From assembly GCF_003253745.1 (NCBI RefSeq), contig NZ_MZXV01000070.1:1-64000 (forward strand): DNA of 64,000 bases, read 5' to 3'. A program made the position numbers and the translations under genes. Below, piece by piece: positions 34,147 through 43,103 of the stretch. Every line of letters begins with the position of its first letter. Positions within the stretch are counted from its first letter, which is position 1. Below the pieces are notes generated by a model, which was not told the origin of the DNA, did not search any database, and saw only the letters and a program-made list of their open reading frames with translations. Origin of the DNA: Mesorhizobium kowhaii. Its GTDB lineage: Bacteria > Pseudomonadota > Alphaproteobacteria > Rhizobiales > Rhizobiaceae.

Positions 34147-36717
34147 CTACTCCCCGGGCTTGTGACAAAGCCGATCCAGCGCGTCTCGAAGTGCAGTGGC
34201 GGCATCGCCACGCTCGTCAGGGGACATCAGCTCCGGTTCAAGTTCCAGCCTGAAGTGCGGCAGCTCGGTTCGAACGGCACGACGAGCGGCCGCCAGATTG
34301 GCCTTCAGATCGATGACGCGGTAGGTGGCGACGGGATAGGCGATCCCCTTGACCTGGACGTGCCCCAGCTCCTCACAGTCGATTGAGTCCTTCACTTGCG
34401 CAAACGTCTCGTAGGAAATGAGGATGGCCCCCGGCGGCGCCTCCTGCTCCAGGCGCGAGGCGAGATTCACGGCGCCGCCGATTATCGTGTAGTCCATTCG
34501 GTCCTCGCTGCCGAAGTTACCGACGGTGCAGTAGTCGGTATGGATGCCGATGCGACAGCGCAGCGGTGTTTCGATCCCCATGTCCCGCCAGACTTCGGCA
34601 AGCTCGCTAATCCGCTTTTGCATTGCAAGTGCCATCTGCGCGCAAGCCAGCGCGTCCTCCTTGACGCCGCGAGTCTCGGGATCGCCGAAAAACATCAGGA
34701 TCGCGTCGCCGACATATTTGTCGATCGTCGCGCCGTGGTCCGAAGCAATTTTCGACATTTCCGTCAGATAGTGATTGAGGAGTTGGGTGAGATCCTCGGA
34801 TTCCATTTTGTCAGTGGTCTCGGTAAAGCCGGCGATATCGGAGAAGCATATTGTCAGTTTCTTCCGCTGGCTGGCGATCCTGACCTCCTGGCGGCCGGTG
34901 AATATCGAGCGATACACTTGGGGCGCCAGATACTTCGCCAGCTTGCTGGAAAGCGCCTCCAGAACCACGGATTTCTCGGCGAGGTTCTCCTCCCTTTGCT
35001 TCAGCTCAGTGATGTCCGAATAGACGGCGACCGTGCCGCCGGCGCTGATCCGCCGCTCGCTGATCATGACCCATCGCCCGTCGCCTCGCCGCTGCACCCA
35101 AGGTTCCCCAGGGTTGCGGTGCCGCGAGAGGCGCTCGGCGACCCACTCCTCGACCCGCCCCTCGGCGTCCCTGATGTAGCCGCGCTCAGCGGATCGGCGA
35201 ATGATCTGCTCGAATGTCGTGCCGGGTGTCAGTTCGGTCTCCAGACCGGTGTAGAGCAATTCGCGGTAGCGGCTGTTGCTGAGGACGAGCCGGTCCTCCC
35301 CATCGTACAGAGCGAACCCTTCGGAGATGCTTTCGATGGCATCGATGAGCCGCTGGCGAGCTTCCGCAACGTCGCGCAGGTTCTTTTCCTCGACCTCGAC
35401 AGCAGTATCCCGGAAGAGTCTCAGCGCTTCGGCCATGCGCCCGATTTCGTCGCTGCCCGCGGCTGGCAGCGGGGCACGAAGGTTGCCCCCCGCAATCGCG
35501 AGCATGCCCTGGCTCACGGCCCCCAGTCGGGCGAGGAGGCTGCGGTCGACATAGAGCCAAACAACCAGAACCGAACTCAGGAGGCTGAGGAAGGCGGAGC
35601 CGAGCACAACCGCGGTGCCGTAGCGCTGGACGAGCGCGGCTTCGCGACCGGACGCAGCGATCTCCTGGTTTGCCGTGGCGACCAGGCGATCGACGCCAGC
35701 GGTGAGATTGCGCGACAGTCGATTGTTCTCGGCCAGAAGCCTTTCGCCCTGTGCCAGGACAGCAAACTCGTCCTCCCGCGCCTTGGGGATGCTGTCCTCG
35801 CCGTCGGTCAAACCCTTGAATTCGTCGACACGCTGCCGGAAGCGGGTCCGCAGCTTTTCGTCGATCTCCGTGGAAACCTTTTCAAGAGCAGTGAGCGAAC
35901 GGCGTAGCGGAAAAAGGATCAACGCCAGGTCGCCCGGCGTCGGCGCGTTCGCGACCTTCACCAGCGCGTCGTTGACCGCCGAGATCTCCAGCTGCGCCTT
36001 CTGCTGGGGGATGTAGGCCGCAATCGCCTGGACCAGGTCGGCCATCGCCGCTGCGCGTCGATCGGGCGACAGCGACGTGTCGGCCGCGACCGCCCGCCAT
36101 TGCGGGAGCCTGGAATCCATCACTAGGATGCCGGTGGCGACAAGGCGCTGGCTTCCGGTCGTCGTCGCGGCGAGGCGGTTCAGGAGCTCCTCCTTGCGGG
36201 CGACCACGTCGAGCCGGGCGACAACAAGAGAGTCGAGCTCCTTCAGGTTGCGCCTCAGAACAATCGCGGCTTCCTCGATCTCGGCCAAAGGCACTGTGCC
36301 CAACGTGGCATCCCGGAGGTCCGTGCGCAGGGCCTCGAGGCGGGACATCTCGAGCGCGACGGCAGCCGAGACCTCGCTGTGCTGAGCCCTGCTTGTCGCT
36401 GCCAGCACCGATGGCGCGGCAGCAGCGACCCGTTCGGCCTGGCGCGACAGCTGGAGGGAGGCGAGCGCCGACGGCACTCGATCCGTGGTAATTCGGTCGA
36501 CGACGTCGCCAACCTGGAGGAAGGCATAAAGCGCCGCAGCGGTTGCCAGCACCGCAAGGGCGCTGATCCCGAAAAAGGCGAGCAACAGCCGGCCGCGTAT
36601 GCCGAGGCGTTCAAGCATCTCGGCGAGTCGGAACAGTCCGGCCACACTGGTCTGCATCAGACTAGACGTCTCAGCCGGCACGCCGGCGATCAGCGAACCC
36701 CTATTCAACCGGCACAT
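34147..36717 (-). CDS. Receptor-type adenylate cyclase: two TM helices, HAMP, PAS and class III cyclase
   Basis: This is an 856-residue protein. Membrane helices lie at about 43-68 and 372-393, enclosing a roughly 300-residue helical periplasmic sensor. HAMP follows (about 393-445), then PAS (about 455-580), then a class III cyclase (about 615-800) with both metal Asp residues (FSDIAGFTETTD; DKYVGDAIL) and TIIGGAVNLASRLE. Lys in DKYVGD and Thr where mammalian enzymes have Asp fit a class IIIb adenylate cyclase. The reading frame starts at 36717, overlapping the upstream gene by 17 nt; Met21 (36657) and Met34 are alternatives. It follows two periplasmic binding protein genes on the same strand. 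Confidence 0.9.
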   Translation of the reverse strand: MCRLNRGSLIAGVPAETSSLMQTSVAGLFRLAEMLERLGIRGRLLLAFFGISALAVLATAAALYAFLQVGDVVDRITTDRVPSALASLQLSRQAERVAAAAPSVLAATSRAQHSEVSAAVALEMSRLEALRTDLRDATLGTVPLAEIEEAAIVLRRNLKELDSLVVARLDVVARKEELLNRLAATTTGSQRLVATGILVMDSRLPQWRAVAADTSLSPDRRAAAMADLVQAIAAYIPQQKAQLEISAVNDALVKVANAPTPGDLALILFPLRRSLTALEKVSTEIDEKLRTRFRQRVDEFKGLTDGEDSIPKAREDEFAVLAQGERLLAENNRLSRNLTAGVDRLVATANQEIAASGREAALVQRYGTAVVLGSAFLSLLSSVLVVWLYVDRSLLARLGAVSQGMLAIAGGNLRAPLPAAGSDEIGRMAEALRLFRDTAVEVEEKNLRDVAEARQRLIDAIESISEGFALYDGEDRLVLSNSRYRELLYTGLETELTPGTTFEQIIRRSAERGYIRDAEGRVEEWVAERLSRHRNPGEPWVQRRGDGRWVMISERRISAGGTVAVYSDITELKQREENLAEKSVVLEALSSKLAKYLAPQVYRSIFTGRQEVRIASQRKKLTICFSDIAGFTETTDKMESEDLTQLLNHYLTEMSKIASDHGATIDKYVGDAILMFFGDPETRGVKEDALACAQMALAMQKRISELAEVWRDMGIETPLRCRIGIHTDYCTVGNFGSEDRMDYTIIGGAVNLASRLEQEAPPGAILISYETFAQVKDSIDCEELGHVQVKGIAYPVATYRVIDLKANLAAARRAVRTELPHFRLELEPELMSPDERGDAATALRDALDRLCHKPGE

Positions 36718-37795
36718 ACTCTCCGCCGCGCCAGACGTACCAAACCCAGCTCTGCTTCGTGAGGTCGCCCTTGTCGTCGAAATCGACCCGGCCGATTACG
36801 GTGTCGAATTCCTGTTCGTGCAGTGCCGCAATGACGGCCTTCGGCTCCAGCGAACCTGCCTTCGAGACTGCCTGGGCCCAGACCTGGACCGCGCAGTAGC
36901 TCAACAGCGTGTAGCCCGCGGGTTCGAAGTTCTCCACACGGAACTGCTCAACGACCGCGGCCGCTTCGGGGCTTCGCCTCGGGTCCGCCGGGAACGTGAA
37001 GAGGGTTCCCTCCGCCGCGGGGCCGGCGATCAGGGCAAATTCCTCGGTCGACATAGGATCGCCCGAGACGAGTTGAAGCGAGTATCCGCGGTCGCGTGCA
37101 GCACGGGCCATGAGCGCGGCTGCGTGATGGCGACCGCCGAGGTACAACACGGCAATATCCGCTGCCTCCAGAGCAGCGATTTCAGCTGAATAATCCGTCT
37201 TTCCGGGGTCGTAAGCTTCATAGATCGCTTCGGTTACGCCCCGCTTGTTCAACTGCTTTCTAGTCTCGTCGGCGAGACCCTTCCCATAGGTCGAGTTGTC
37301 GTGGAGGATCGCAATCTTCTTGTTGCCCCAGCGATCGGCAAGGTAGTTGCCGGCGATGAAACCTTGCGCGTCGTCGCGGCCAATGGTGCGAAAGACATTG
37401 GCACGGCCCTGTTCGGTCAGCTGCGGATTGGTCGATGCCGGGGATATCTGCAGTACCCCTGCTGCCTCATAGACTTTCGATACCGGGATCGACGACTCAG
37501 AGCACATGTGCCCGACGACGAAAACGACACCGTCAGCCACTAGCTTTTGGGCTGCCGCCATTGCTTGCTCGGGATCGCAGAAGTCATCGACCGTGACGAG
37601 CCTCACCTTCTGGTCGAGTACCCCGCCCGCCTCATTGATGTCGGCCACAGCCATCTCTGTGCCGCGCTCCAGCTGCTCGCCGATCCAGGCAAGCTGCCCC
37701 GTTAGCGGGCCTGCCGCGCCGATCAGCACCTCCGCCCGCGCGGAGCTGAACGCGGCCGCGAGCGCGACGATGGCTGTGGCGATGATGCGGTGCAT
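36701..37795 (-). CDS. Periplasmic branched-chain amino acid-type binding protein (copy B)
   Basis: This is a 364-residue LivJ-like type I periplasmic binding protein. It has a signal peptide (residues 1-21, ATAIVALAAAFSSARA), then EVLIGAAGPLTGQLAWIGEQ, GGVLDQKVRLVTVDDFCDPE, a ligand-cleft SPASTNPQLTEQG and DNSTYGKGLADETR. The C terminus is WYVWRGGEYVPVE. Its usual role is to deliver ligands to an ABC importer, but no permease or ATPase genes are near. It is the downstream half of a tandem duplication and overlaps the cyclase start by 17 nt, implying coupled expression and a possible sensing role. Confidence 0.93.
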   Translation of the reverse strand: MHRIIATAIVALAAAFSSARAEVLIGAAGPLTGQLAWIGEQLERGTEMAVADINEAGGVLDQKVRLVTVDDFCDPEQAMAAAQKLVADGVVFVVGHMCSESSIPVSKVYEAAGVLQISPASTNPQLTEQGRANVFRTIGRDDAQGFIAGNYLADRWGNKKIAILHDNSTYGKGLADETRKQLNKRGVTEAIYEAYDPGKTDYSAEIAALEAADIAVLYLGGRHHAAALMARAARDRGYSLQLVSGDPMSTEEFALIAGPAAEGTLFTFPADPRRSPEAAAVVEQFRVENFEPAGYTLLSYCAVQVWAQAVSKAGSLEPKAVIAALHEQEFDTVIGRVDFDDKGDLTKQSWVWYVWRGGEYVPVE

Positions 37796-37806
37796 GGATG
37801 CAGCCC

Positions 37807-38901
37807 CTATTCAACCGGCACGTACTCTCCGCCGCGCCAGACGTACCAAACCCAGCTCTGCTTCGTGAGGTCGCCCTTGTCGTCGAAATCGACCCGGCCG
37901 ATTACGGTGTCGAATTCCTGTTCGTGCAGTGCCGCAATGACGGCCTTCGGCTCCAGCGAACCTGCCTTCGAGACTGCCTGGGCCCAGACCTGGACCGCGC
38001 AGTAGCTCAACAGCGTGTAGCCAGCGGGTTCGAAGTTCTCCGCACGGAACTGCTCCACGATCGCGGCCGCGCCGGCATCTCGTCGCGGGTCCGCCGGGAA
38101 GGTGAACAGGGTTCCCTCCGCCGCTGAGCCTGCGATCAGGGCAAATTCCTCGGTCGCCAAAGCATCTCCGGATATGAGCTGAATCGTGTAGCCACGGTCG
38201 TGTGCAGCGCGAGCAATCAGCGCAACCTCGGCATGATACCCACCCACATATAAGGCGGAGACGCCGGCGGTCTGCAACGCAGCGACCTCGGCCGAATAGT
38301 CGTCCTTCCCGGGAAGGTATGCGTCGAAAACGGCCTCAGTCACTCCCCGCTTGTTCAGCTGCTTCCTGGTCTCGTCGGCGAGACCCTTCCCATAGGTCGA
38401 GTTGTCGTGGAGGATCGCAATCTTTTTGTTGCCCCAGCGATCGGCAAGGTAGTTGCCGGCGATGAAACCTTGCGCGTCGTCGCGGCCAATGGTGCGAAAG
38501 ACATTGGCACGGCCCTGTTCGGTCAGCTGCGGATTGGTCGAGCCTGGGGATATCTCAACGACGCCCGCCTCCTCGTACACTTTTGACGCGGGGATCGAGG
38601 CCCCGGAGCAATAATGCCCGACGACGAGCACGACCCCGTCAGCCACCAGCTTCTGGGCGGCCGCGACCGCTTGCTCGGGATCGCAGAAATCGTCGACCGA
38701 GATGAGCCTCACCTTCTGGCCGAGCACGCCGCCCGCCGCGTTCACATCGGCCACCGCCATCTCCGCGCCGCGCTGTCCCTGCTCGCCGATCCAGGCAAGC
38801 CGTCCTGTCATCGCAGCCGAGACCCCGATCAGCACCTCAGCCCGCGCGGAACTGAACACGGCCGCGAGAACTACGATCGCTATGGCGATGATGCGGTGCA
38901 T
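37807..38901 (-). CDS. Periplasmic branched-chain amino acid-type binding protein (copy A)
   Basis: This is a 364-residue paralogue of the neighbouring gene with the same length, signal peptide and domain order: EVLIGVSAAMTGRLAWIGEQ, LISVDDFCDPEQAVA, SPGSTNPQLTEQGRAN. It differs mainly in the ligand lobe (VGHYCSGASIPASKVYEEAG versus VGHMCSESSIPVSKVYEAAG; AEVALIARAAHDRGYTIQLI), so the two may bind different ligands. The last roughly 70 codons are almost identical at DNA level to copy B. It is first in a three-gene unit leading to the cyclase, with 11 nt between the copies. Confidence 0.93.
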   Translation of the reverse strand: MHRIIAIAIVVLAAVFSSARAEVLIGVSAAMTGRLAWIGEQGQRGAEMAVADVNAAGGVLGQKVRLISVDDFCDPEQAVAAAQKLVADGVVLVVGHYCSGASIPASKVYEEAGVVEISPGSTNPQLTEQGRANVFRTIGRDDAQGFIAGNYLADRWGNKKIAILHDNSTYGKGLADETRKQLNKRGVTEAVFDAYLPGKDDYSAEVAALQTAGVSALYVGGYHAEVALIARAAHDRGYTIQLISGDALATEEFALIAGSAAEGTLFTFPADPRRDAGAAAIVEQFRAENFEPAGYTLLSYCAVQVWAQAVSKAGSLEPKAVIAALHEQEFDTVIGRVDFDDKGDLTKQSWVWYVWRGGEYVPVE

Positions 38902-39110
38902 GTGTGCACCCCCTTAACTGTAGCTTACGCCAATCCCGTCAGAGCCGACAGCCCCTTCGGCAAGCGCGACTATCTCGGCTGCTATTTGCAGCGCACACCC
39001 AATTTGGCGACGCGATCATACACTGGAATGGCTTGTCATAACTTCGTTCGCTGAGGTCGGAATCGCGCGCCAAATCCGGACAGACCTGATGGGTCTTTTG
39101 CGCCAATCAC

Positions 39111-39141
39111 AAAAGGCGCGGGCCATGGCCCGCGCCTTTTT
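39111..39141 (-). terminator. Rho-independent terminator downstream of aqpZ
   Basis: A 13-14 bp stem AAAAGGCGCGGGCC / GGCCCGCGCCTTTT has its dyad centre at CCATGG and T or A runs on both sides, so it can act on either strand. It starts 20 nt after the aqpZ stop. Confidence 0.85.
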
Positions 39142-39161
39142 CGTGTTCAAGCTTCCAAAGC

Positions 39162-39839
39162 TCAGTCCTTCTCGAAGACGCGCGCCTTGGCGACGATGCC
39201 GGCAATGGCGCCGCCGATCAACGGTGCGACGATGAACAGCCAGAGCTGGCCGATCGCCGCACTACCGGAAAACAACGCCGGGCCGATCGACCGGGCCGGA
39301 TTGAGCGACGTGCCGGTCACCGGGATGATGGCGAAGTGCAACCCTGCCAGCGTCAGGCCGATGACCAGTCCGGCGAACGCCGTCGAGTGCTTTTCCGCGG
39401 TGACGCCGAGGATCACGGTGACGAAGGTGAAGGTGCCGATCAGTTCCCACAGGAACGCCGAGCTGACGCCCCATTTCGCCACGTCCCAGCCATTGGCGCC
39501 GAAGCCGCCGGTGTGTCCGCCGGTCTGGCCGGAGACGATGATCCACAGCGCCAGCGAAGCGAGGATGGCGCCGATGATCTGCGCGATCCAGTAGGGGATG
39601 ACATCCTTGGCCGGCAGCCGGCCGGCAAGGAAGACACCCAGCGTCACCGCCGGATTGAGATGCGCGCCCGAAATAGGGCCGATCGCATAGGCCGCCGCAA
39701 TGAGGCCGATGCCGAACGCCAGACCGATGCCTTCCTGGCCAAGCGGCAGCGCACCGCCGAAGCCGCCCGTCACCACAGAAGCCGTACCGATGAACACCAA
39801 TAAAAATGTGCCTAGAACTTCCGCCAGATAAGTCTTCAT
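39162..39839 (-). CDS. aqpZ: Aquaporin Z
   Basis: This 225-residue inner-membrane channel with six helices conducts water. Both half-helix motifs are intact: GAHLNPAVTLGVFLAGRLPA (first NPA, about residue 63) and GTSLNPARSIGPALFSG (second NPA, about residue 184). The His of the selectivity filter lies in LAGLHFAIIPVTG. The N terminus MKTYLAEVLGTFLLVFIGTA fits AqpZ, so the start is firm. Transcription ends at the strong hairpin at 39111. Confidence 0.95.
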   Translation of the reverse strand: MKTYLAEVLGTFLLVFIGTASVVTGGFGGALPLGQEGIGLAFGIGLIAAAYAIGPISGAHLNPAVTLGVFLAGRLPAKDVIPYWIAQIIGAILASLALWIIVSGQTGGHTGGFGANGWDVAKWGVSSAFLWELIGTFTFVTVILGVTAEKHSTAFAGLVIGLTLAGLHFAIIPVTGTSLNPARSIGPALFSGSAAIGQLWLFIVAPLIGGAIAGIVAKARVFEKD

Positions 39840-40158
39840 TGCCCTCTCCTCGTAACGATCCGCCGGTCCGCCTTTTCTGCGCCGCGAATCATGACGGCAA
39901 GAGTATTCCCAACCGAAAACCTTGGGAAGCAGAGCGGTTGCGCCACGAGCCGTGCTTGCAGGCGCCAGTTGCGAACATTAGAGACCTTTCATCTATTATC
40001 GATCTGTGCTGCAGCCTTGGGACATTTCATTGGTCGGGCAGGCTCGCAGGCTGGCCAAGATCGCGTCGGCTCGCGGGACGGAAGCGGGGGTTCATTCCGG
40101 ACGTGAAAGGCTCTAAGAGCAGGCCCGGAGAAATGTGCTCGATTTGGTGGAATGAAGA

Positions 40159-41448
40159 ATGCGACTGGGCGGACGGCTGGCTGCGGCCATCGAAGTGCTG
40201 GAAGACATCGGACGGCGTCACCGGCCGGTTGCGGACGCGCTGAAGGATTGGGGCCTGTCGCACCGCTTCGCCGGCGGCGGCGATCGCGCCGCGATCGGCA
40301 ACATCGTCTATGATGCCTTGCGCCGCAAGCGTTCCGCCGGCTGGCTGCTCGGCGAAGACACGCCGCGCGCCATCGGCTTCGGCGCGCTGCTGCTCGAATG
40401 GGGCCAGACGGCGCAGTCGCTCAACGAGGCACTCGATGGTGACAAATTCGCGCCACCGCTGCTGACGACCACCGAGCTTCAGGCAATTGCCGAACGCCGG
40501 CTTGCCGATGCGCCGGACGCAGTACGGGCCGACGTACCGGATTGGTGCGCGCCGCTTTTCGAGAAAACCTTCGGCGCGACCTGGGCCGATGAGGGTGCGG
40601 CGCTGGCGACGCGCCCGCCGCTCGATCTCAGGGTCAACACGTTACAGGCCAACCGTGACAAGGTGCTGGCCGAACTGATGGGAACCGGCGCCAAACCTGC
40701 CGCCATCGCGCCGCAAGGCATCCGCATCCCGCCGATCGATGGCGACGGCAGGCATCCGAACGTGCAAGCCGAGCCGGCTTTCCAGAAAGGCTGGTTCGAG
40801 GTCCAGGACGAAGGCTCGCAGGTCGCGGCAGCCCTTGCCGGGGCCGAAGCCGGCATGCAGGTGCTCGACTTCTGCGCCGGCGCCGGCGGCAAGACACTGG
40901 CGCTGTCGGCTGCGATGGGCAATCGCGGCCAGATCTTTGCCCACGACGCCGAAAAGGCGCGGCTGGCGCCGATCTTCGACCGCATCCGCCGCTCGGAAAA
41001 CCGCAATGTGCAGGTCGTCACCAAGCCGGCCGAACTCGCTCCGCTCGGCAACCACATGGACATCGTGCTGGTCGACGCGCCTTGTACCGGCAGCGGCACC
41101 TGGCGGCGTCGTCCCGATGCCAAATGGCGGCTGACGCAAAGACAGCTCGACGCCCGCAAGGGTGAGCAGTCGGCGATCCTCGAAGCGGCCAAAGCCTATG
41201 TCAAACCGGGCGGCCTGCTGGTCTACATCACCTGCTCGGTGTTCGACGAGGAGAATGGCGAGCAGGTCGCGGCGTTCCGGCACCGCAACAGCGGCTTTGT
41301 CCCGGTCGATCATCGGGCGCTCTGGGACAGTCGTTTTCCCGGCCATGCGGCAGCCGCGCGGATCGGCGCGGCCAGCGACATCTCGCTGTCGCCGGCGCTG
41401 AGCGGCACTGACGGATTTTACTTCTGTGCCATGCGAAGGTCGGCCTGA
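40159..41448 (+). CDS. RsmB/NOL1/NOP2-family rRNA (cytosine-C5) methyltransferase
   Basis: This 429-residue SAM-dependent enzyme has the catalytic core of the RsmB/Nop2 family. The SAM loop is VLDFCAGAGGKTLALSAAMG (about 235-255), motif IV is VDAPCTGSGTWRRRPD (about 305-320) and motif VI is YITCSVFDEENGEQ (about 355-368), with the two catalytic Cys residues in motifs IV and VI. The N-terminal half is a NusB-like/RsmB helical region. It probably methylates a cytosine in 16S rRNA. The start at 40159 (MRLGGRLAAAIEVLEDIGRR) has GAAG-type sequence upstream. The exact target base is not readable. Confidence 0.9.
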   Translation: MRLGGRLAAAIEVLEDIGRRHRPVADALKDWGLSHRFAGGGDRAAIGNIVYDALRRKRSAGWLLGEDTPRAIGFGALLLEWGQTAQSLNEALDGDKFAPPLLTTTELQAIAERRLADAPDAVRADVPDWCAPLFEKTFGATWADEGAALATRPPLDLRVNTLQANRDKVLAELMGTGAKPAAIAPQGIRIPPIDGDGRHPNVQAEPAFQKGWFEVQDEGSQVAAALAGAEAGMQVLDFCAGAGGKTLALSAAMGNRGQIFAHDAEKARLAPIFDRIRRSENRNVQVVTKPAELAPLGNHMDIVLVDAPCTGSGTWRRRPDAKWRLTQRQLDARKGEQSAILEAAKAYVKPGGLLVYITCSVFDEENGEQVAAFRHRNSGFVPVDHRALWDSRFPGHAAAARIGAASDISLSPALSGTDGFYFCAMRRSA

Positions 41449-41589
41449 ACCTCACCGGATATCGCCAATCCTTGGTGGATGCGTGTTTCCCCGCCTGCAG
41501 GTGAGTTCAATGTTGCAGTGCAGCAAAAGCATTTGCCTGTCGCCCATGCCTCTGCAATAAGCTTATCCGCATAAAGGAAGGCAGCGGCC

Positions 41590-42048
41590 ATGGCAGCAAA
41601 GATCGTACCCGCCCCGGACTATGAGGATCGCGTCAGGACCTCCTTCGCGCGCCAGAAGGCTATGGCCACGATCGGCGCCGAACTGACGCTGGTGACGCCG
41701 GGCATCATCGAGATCGAGATGCCTTATTCGGCGGCACTGACCCAGCAGCATGGTTTCCTGCATGCCGGCGTCATTTCCACGGCGCTGGACTCGGCCTGCG
41801 GCTATGCCGCCTTCTCGCTGATGCCGGAAAACTCCGGCGTGCTGACCATCGAGTTCAAGGTCAATCTGCTGGCGCCGGGCAGGGGCGAGCGCTTCCTGTT
41901 TCGCGGCTCGGTGACAAAACCCGGCCGCACCATCATCGTCGCCGACGGCCAGGCCTATGCCTTCGCCGCCGACGGCGAGGCCAAGCTGATCGCCACCATG
42001 ACCGGCACGATGATGACGGTGGTCGGGCGTGATGGCATCGAAGGCTGA
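41590..42048 (+). CDS. PaaI-family hotdog thioesterase
   Basis: This 152-residue single hotdog domain is expected to hydrolyse acyl-CoA thioesters in the cytoplasm. The family motif is QQHGFLHAGVISTALDSACG (about 50-69), with the catalytic Asp-containing helix, then SGVLTIEFKVNLLAPGRGER and a GSVTKPGRTIIVADGQAYA strand. AAGGAAGG precedes ATG 41590. The nucleosidase starts 5 nt after its stop, so the two are cotranscribed. The acyl group is unknown. Confidence 0.9.
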   Translation: MAAKIVPAPDYEDRVRTSFARQKAMATIGAELTLVTPGIIEIEMPYSAALTQQHGFLHAGVISTALDSACGYAAFSLMPENSGVLTIEFKVNLLAPGRGERFLFRGSVTKPGRTIIVADGQAYAFAADGEAKLIATMTGTMMTVVGRDGIEG

Positions 42049-42052
42049 TCCG

Positions 42053-42688
42053 ATGGGTAAAATTGTGCGACTTGGCGGCAAGGACGTCCTCTTCGTCATG
42101 GCCGCCGAGGCCGAGTATGGTCCGCACCTGAAGCGATTGTTCGCACCTTTCATGACCGGCGTTGGGCCGGTCGAGGCCGGCGTCAGGCTGGGCGCCCAAT
42201 TATCCTTGATGAAGTCCCAAAAAGCCCTGCCGGATCTCGTCGTCTCGCTCGGCTCAGCCGGTAGCCGAACGCTGGAGCAGACGGAAATCTACCAGGCCGT
42301 CTCGGTCAGCTACCGCGACATCGACGCCTCGCCGCTCGGCTTCGAGAAGGGGGCGACGCCGTTTCTCGACCTGCCGGTGACCGTGCCGCTGCCGTTCAGG
42401 ATTCCCGACTTAAGGGAGGCAACGCTGTCCACCGGTGGCGCGATCGTCACCGGCGCCGCCTATGACGCGATCGCCGCCGACATGGTCGATATGGAGACCT
42501 TCGCCTGCCTGCGCGCCTGCCAGCTGTTCGACATCCCGCTGATCGGCCTGCGCGGCATTTCCGATGGGGCGGCGGATCTGCGGCACGTCGGCGACTGGAC
42601 CGAATATCTGCACGTCATCGATGAGAAGCTGGCGGACGCGGTCGGGCTGCTGGAACAGGCGATCGGCGATGGCTTGCTGGGCGCTTGA
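42053..42688 (+). CDS. 5'-methylthioadenosine/S-adenosylhomocysteine nucleosidase family protein
   Basis: This 211-residue protein has the PNP/MTAN fold. Conserved segments are DVLFVMAAEAEYGPHL (acidic N-terminal catalytic position), DLVVSLGSAGSRTLEQTEIY (GSAG loop), VDMETFACLRACQLFDIPLI (ribose-binding Met-Glu) and RGISDGAADL (catalytic Asp). It cleaves adenine from methylthioadenosine or SAH in methyl-cycle salvage. I use ATG 42053; the frame also has an upstream ATG at 42029 inside the thioesterase gene. The sequence is shorter and more diverged than enterobacterial MtnN. Confidence 0.85.
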   Translation: MGKIVRLGGKDVLFVMAAEAEYGPHLKRLFAPFMTGVGPVEAGVRLGAQLSLMKSQKALPDLVVSLGSAGSRTLEQTEIYQAVSVSYRDIDASPLGFEKGATPFLDLPVTVPLPFRIPDLREATLSTGGAIVTGAAYDAIAADMVDMETFACLRACQLFDIPLIGLRGISDGAADLRHVGDWTEYLHVIDEKLADAVGLLEQAIGDGLLGA

Positions 42689-42700
42689 CCCGCAAATAGC

Positions 42701-43018
42701 TCAAGCCGCCAAGCTCGCTGGATCGCCGAAATCGATGCGCGAAATGCGGCCGCGCACGGCACCGTTCGCATCGACATAGTCGATTGCTCCCGGCGAATGA
42801 TCGAGTTTCCACGAGCCGGTGGGGCCATCGTTCCATTCGACCTTGTAGCCGTCATCGAGCAGCGTCCAAAGTCCATGGAAAAGGGTACCATCCGGCAGCA
42901 GCATATGCGCCTGGTTCTCGTTTTCGTAGTGGATGAACGCGTCCTTGCCGCCCATGTCGATGACATGCGTGGTGCCAATCATGATAACGGCCAGCGTGTT
43001 CCTGTCGAGAATTGTCAT
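42701..43018 (-). CDS. Hypothetical small protein, likely beta-rich, under MarR control
   Basis: This 105-residue protein begins MTILDRNTLAVIMIGTTHVI and continues with DMGGKDAFIHYENENQAHML, a GLWTLLDDGYKVEWNDGPTG segment and an ISRIDFGDP end. Alternating charged/hydrophobic strands and Trp/Gly turns suggest a small beta sandwich, without signal peptide or membrane helix. The frame opens at 43123; ATG 43018 is preferred because the extension would cover the operator region. It is divergent from the MarR gene across the palindrome at 43070. I do not recognise the family. Confidence 0.75.
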   Translation of the reverse strand: MTILDRNTLAVIMIGTTHVIDMGGKDAFIHYENENQAHMLLPDGTLFHGLWTLLDDGYKVEWNDGPTGSWKLDHSPGAIDYVDANGAVRGRISRIDFGDPASLAA

Positions 43019-43069
43019 GGTCCCTGTCCACGTGCTTGAGTTCGAAAGAGCCTCGACGGGATGAGTATC

Positions 43070-43084
43070 GTCAAGTATCTTGAC
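43070..43084. promoter_or_regulatory. MarR operator, first palindrome
   Basis: A perfect GTCAAG-TAT-CTTGAC palindrome lies in the 85-bp divergent region between the hypothetical gene (start 43018) and marR (start 43104). It probably overlaps both promoters. Confidence 0.7.
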
Positions 43085-43103
43085 TATATGGAGTTGGGAT
43101 AAA

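Larger units (their letters stand above)
36701..38901. repeat. Tandem duplication of a binding-protein gene, 1106-bp period
   Basis: The segments 36707-36925 and 37807-38031 are nearly identical over more than 210 bp, and so are parts of 37260-37440 and 38345-38540. The intervening blocks differ by many substitutions. Patchy identity points to gene conversion between an older pair of duplicates. Confidence 0.85.
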
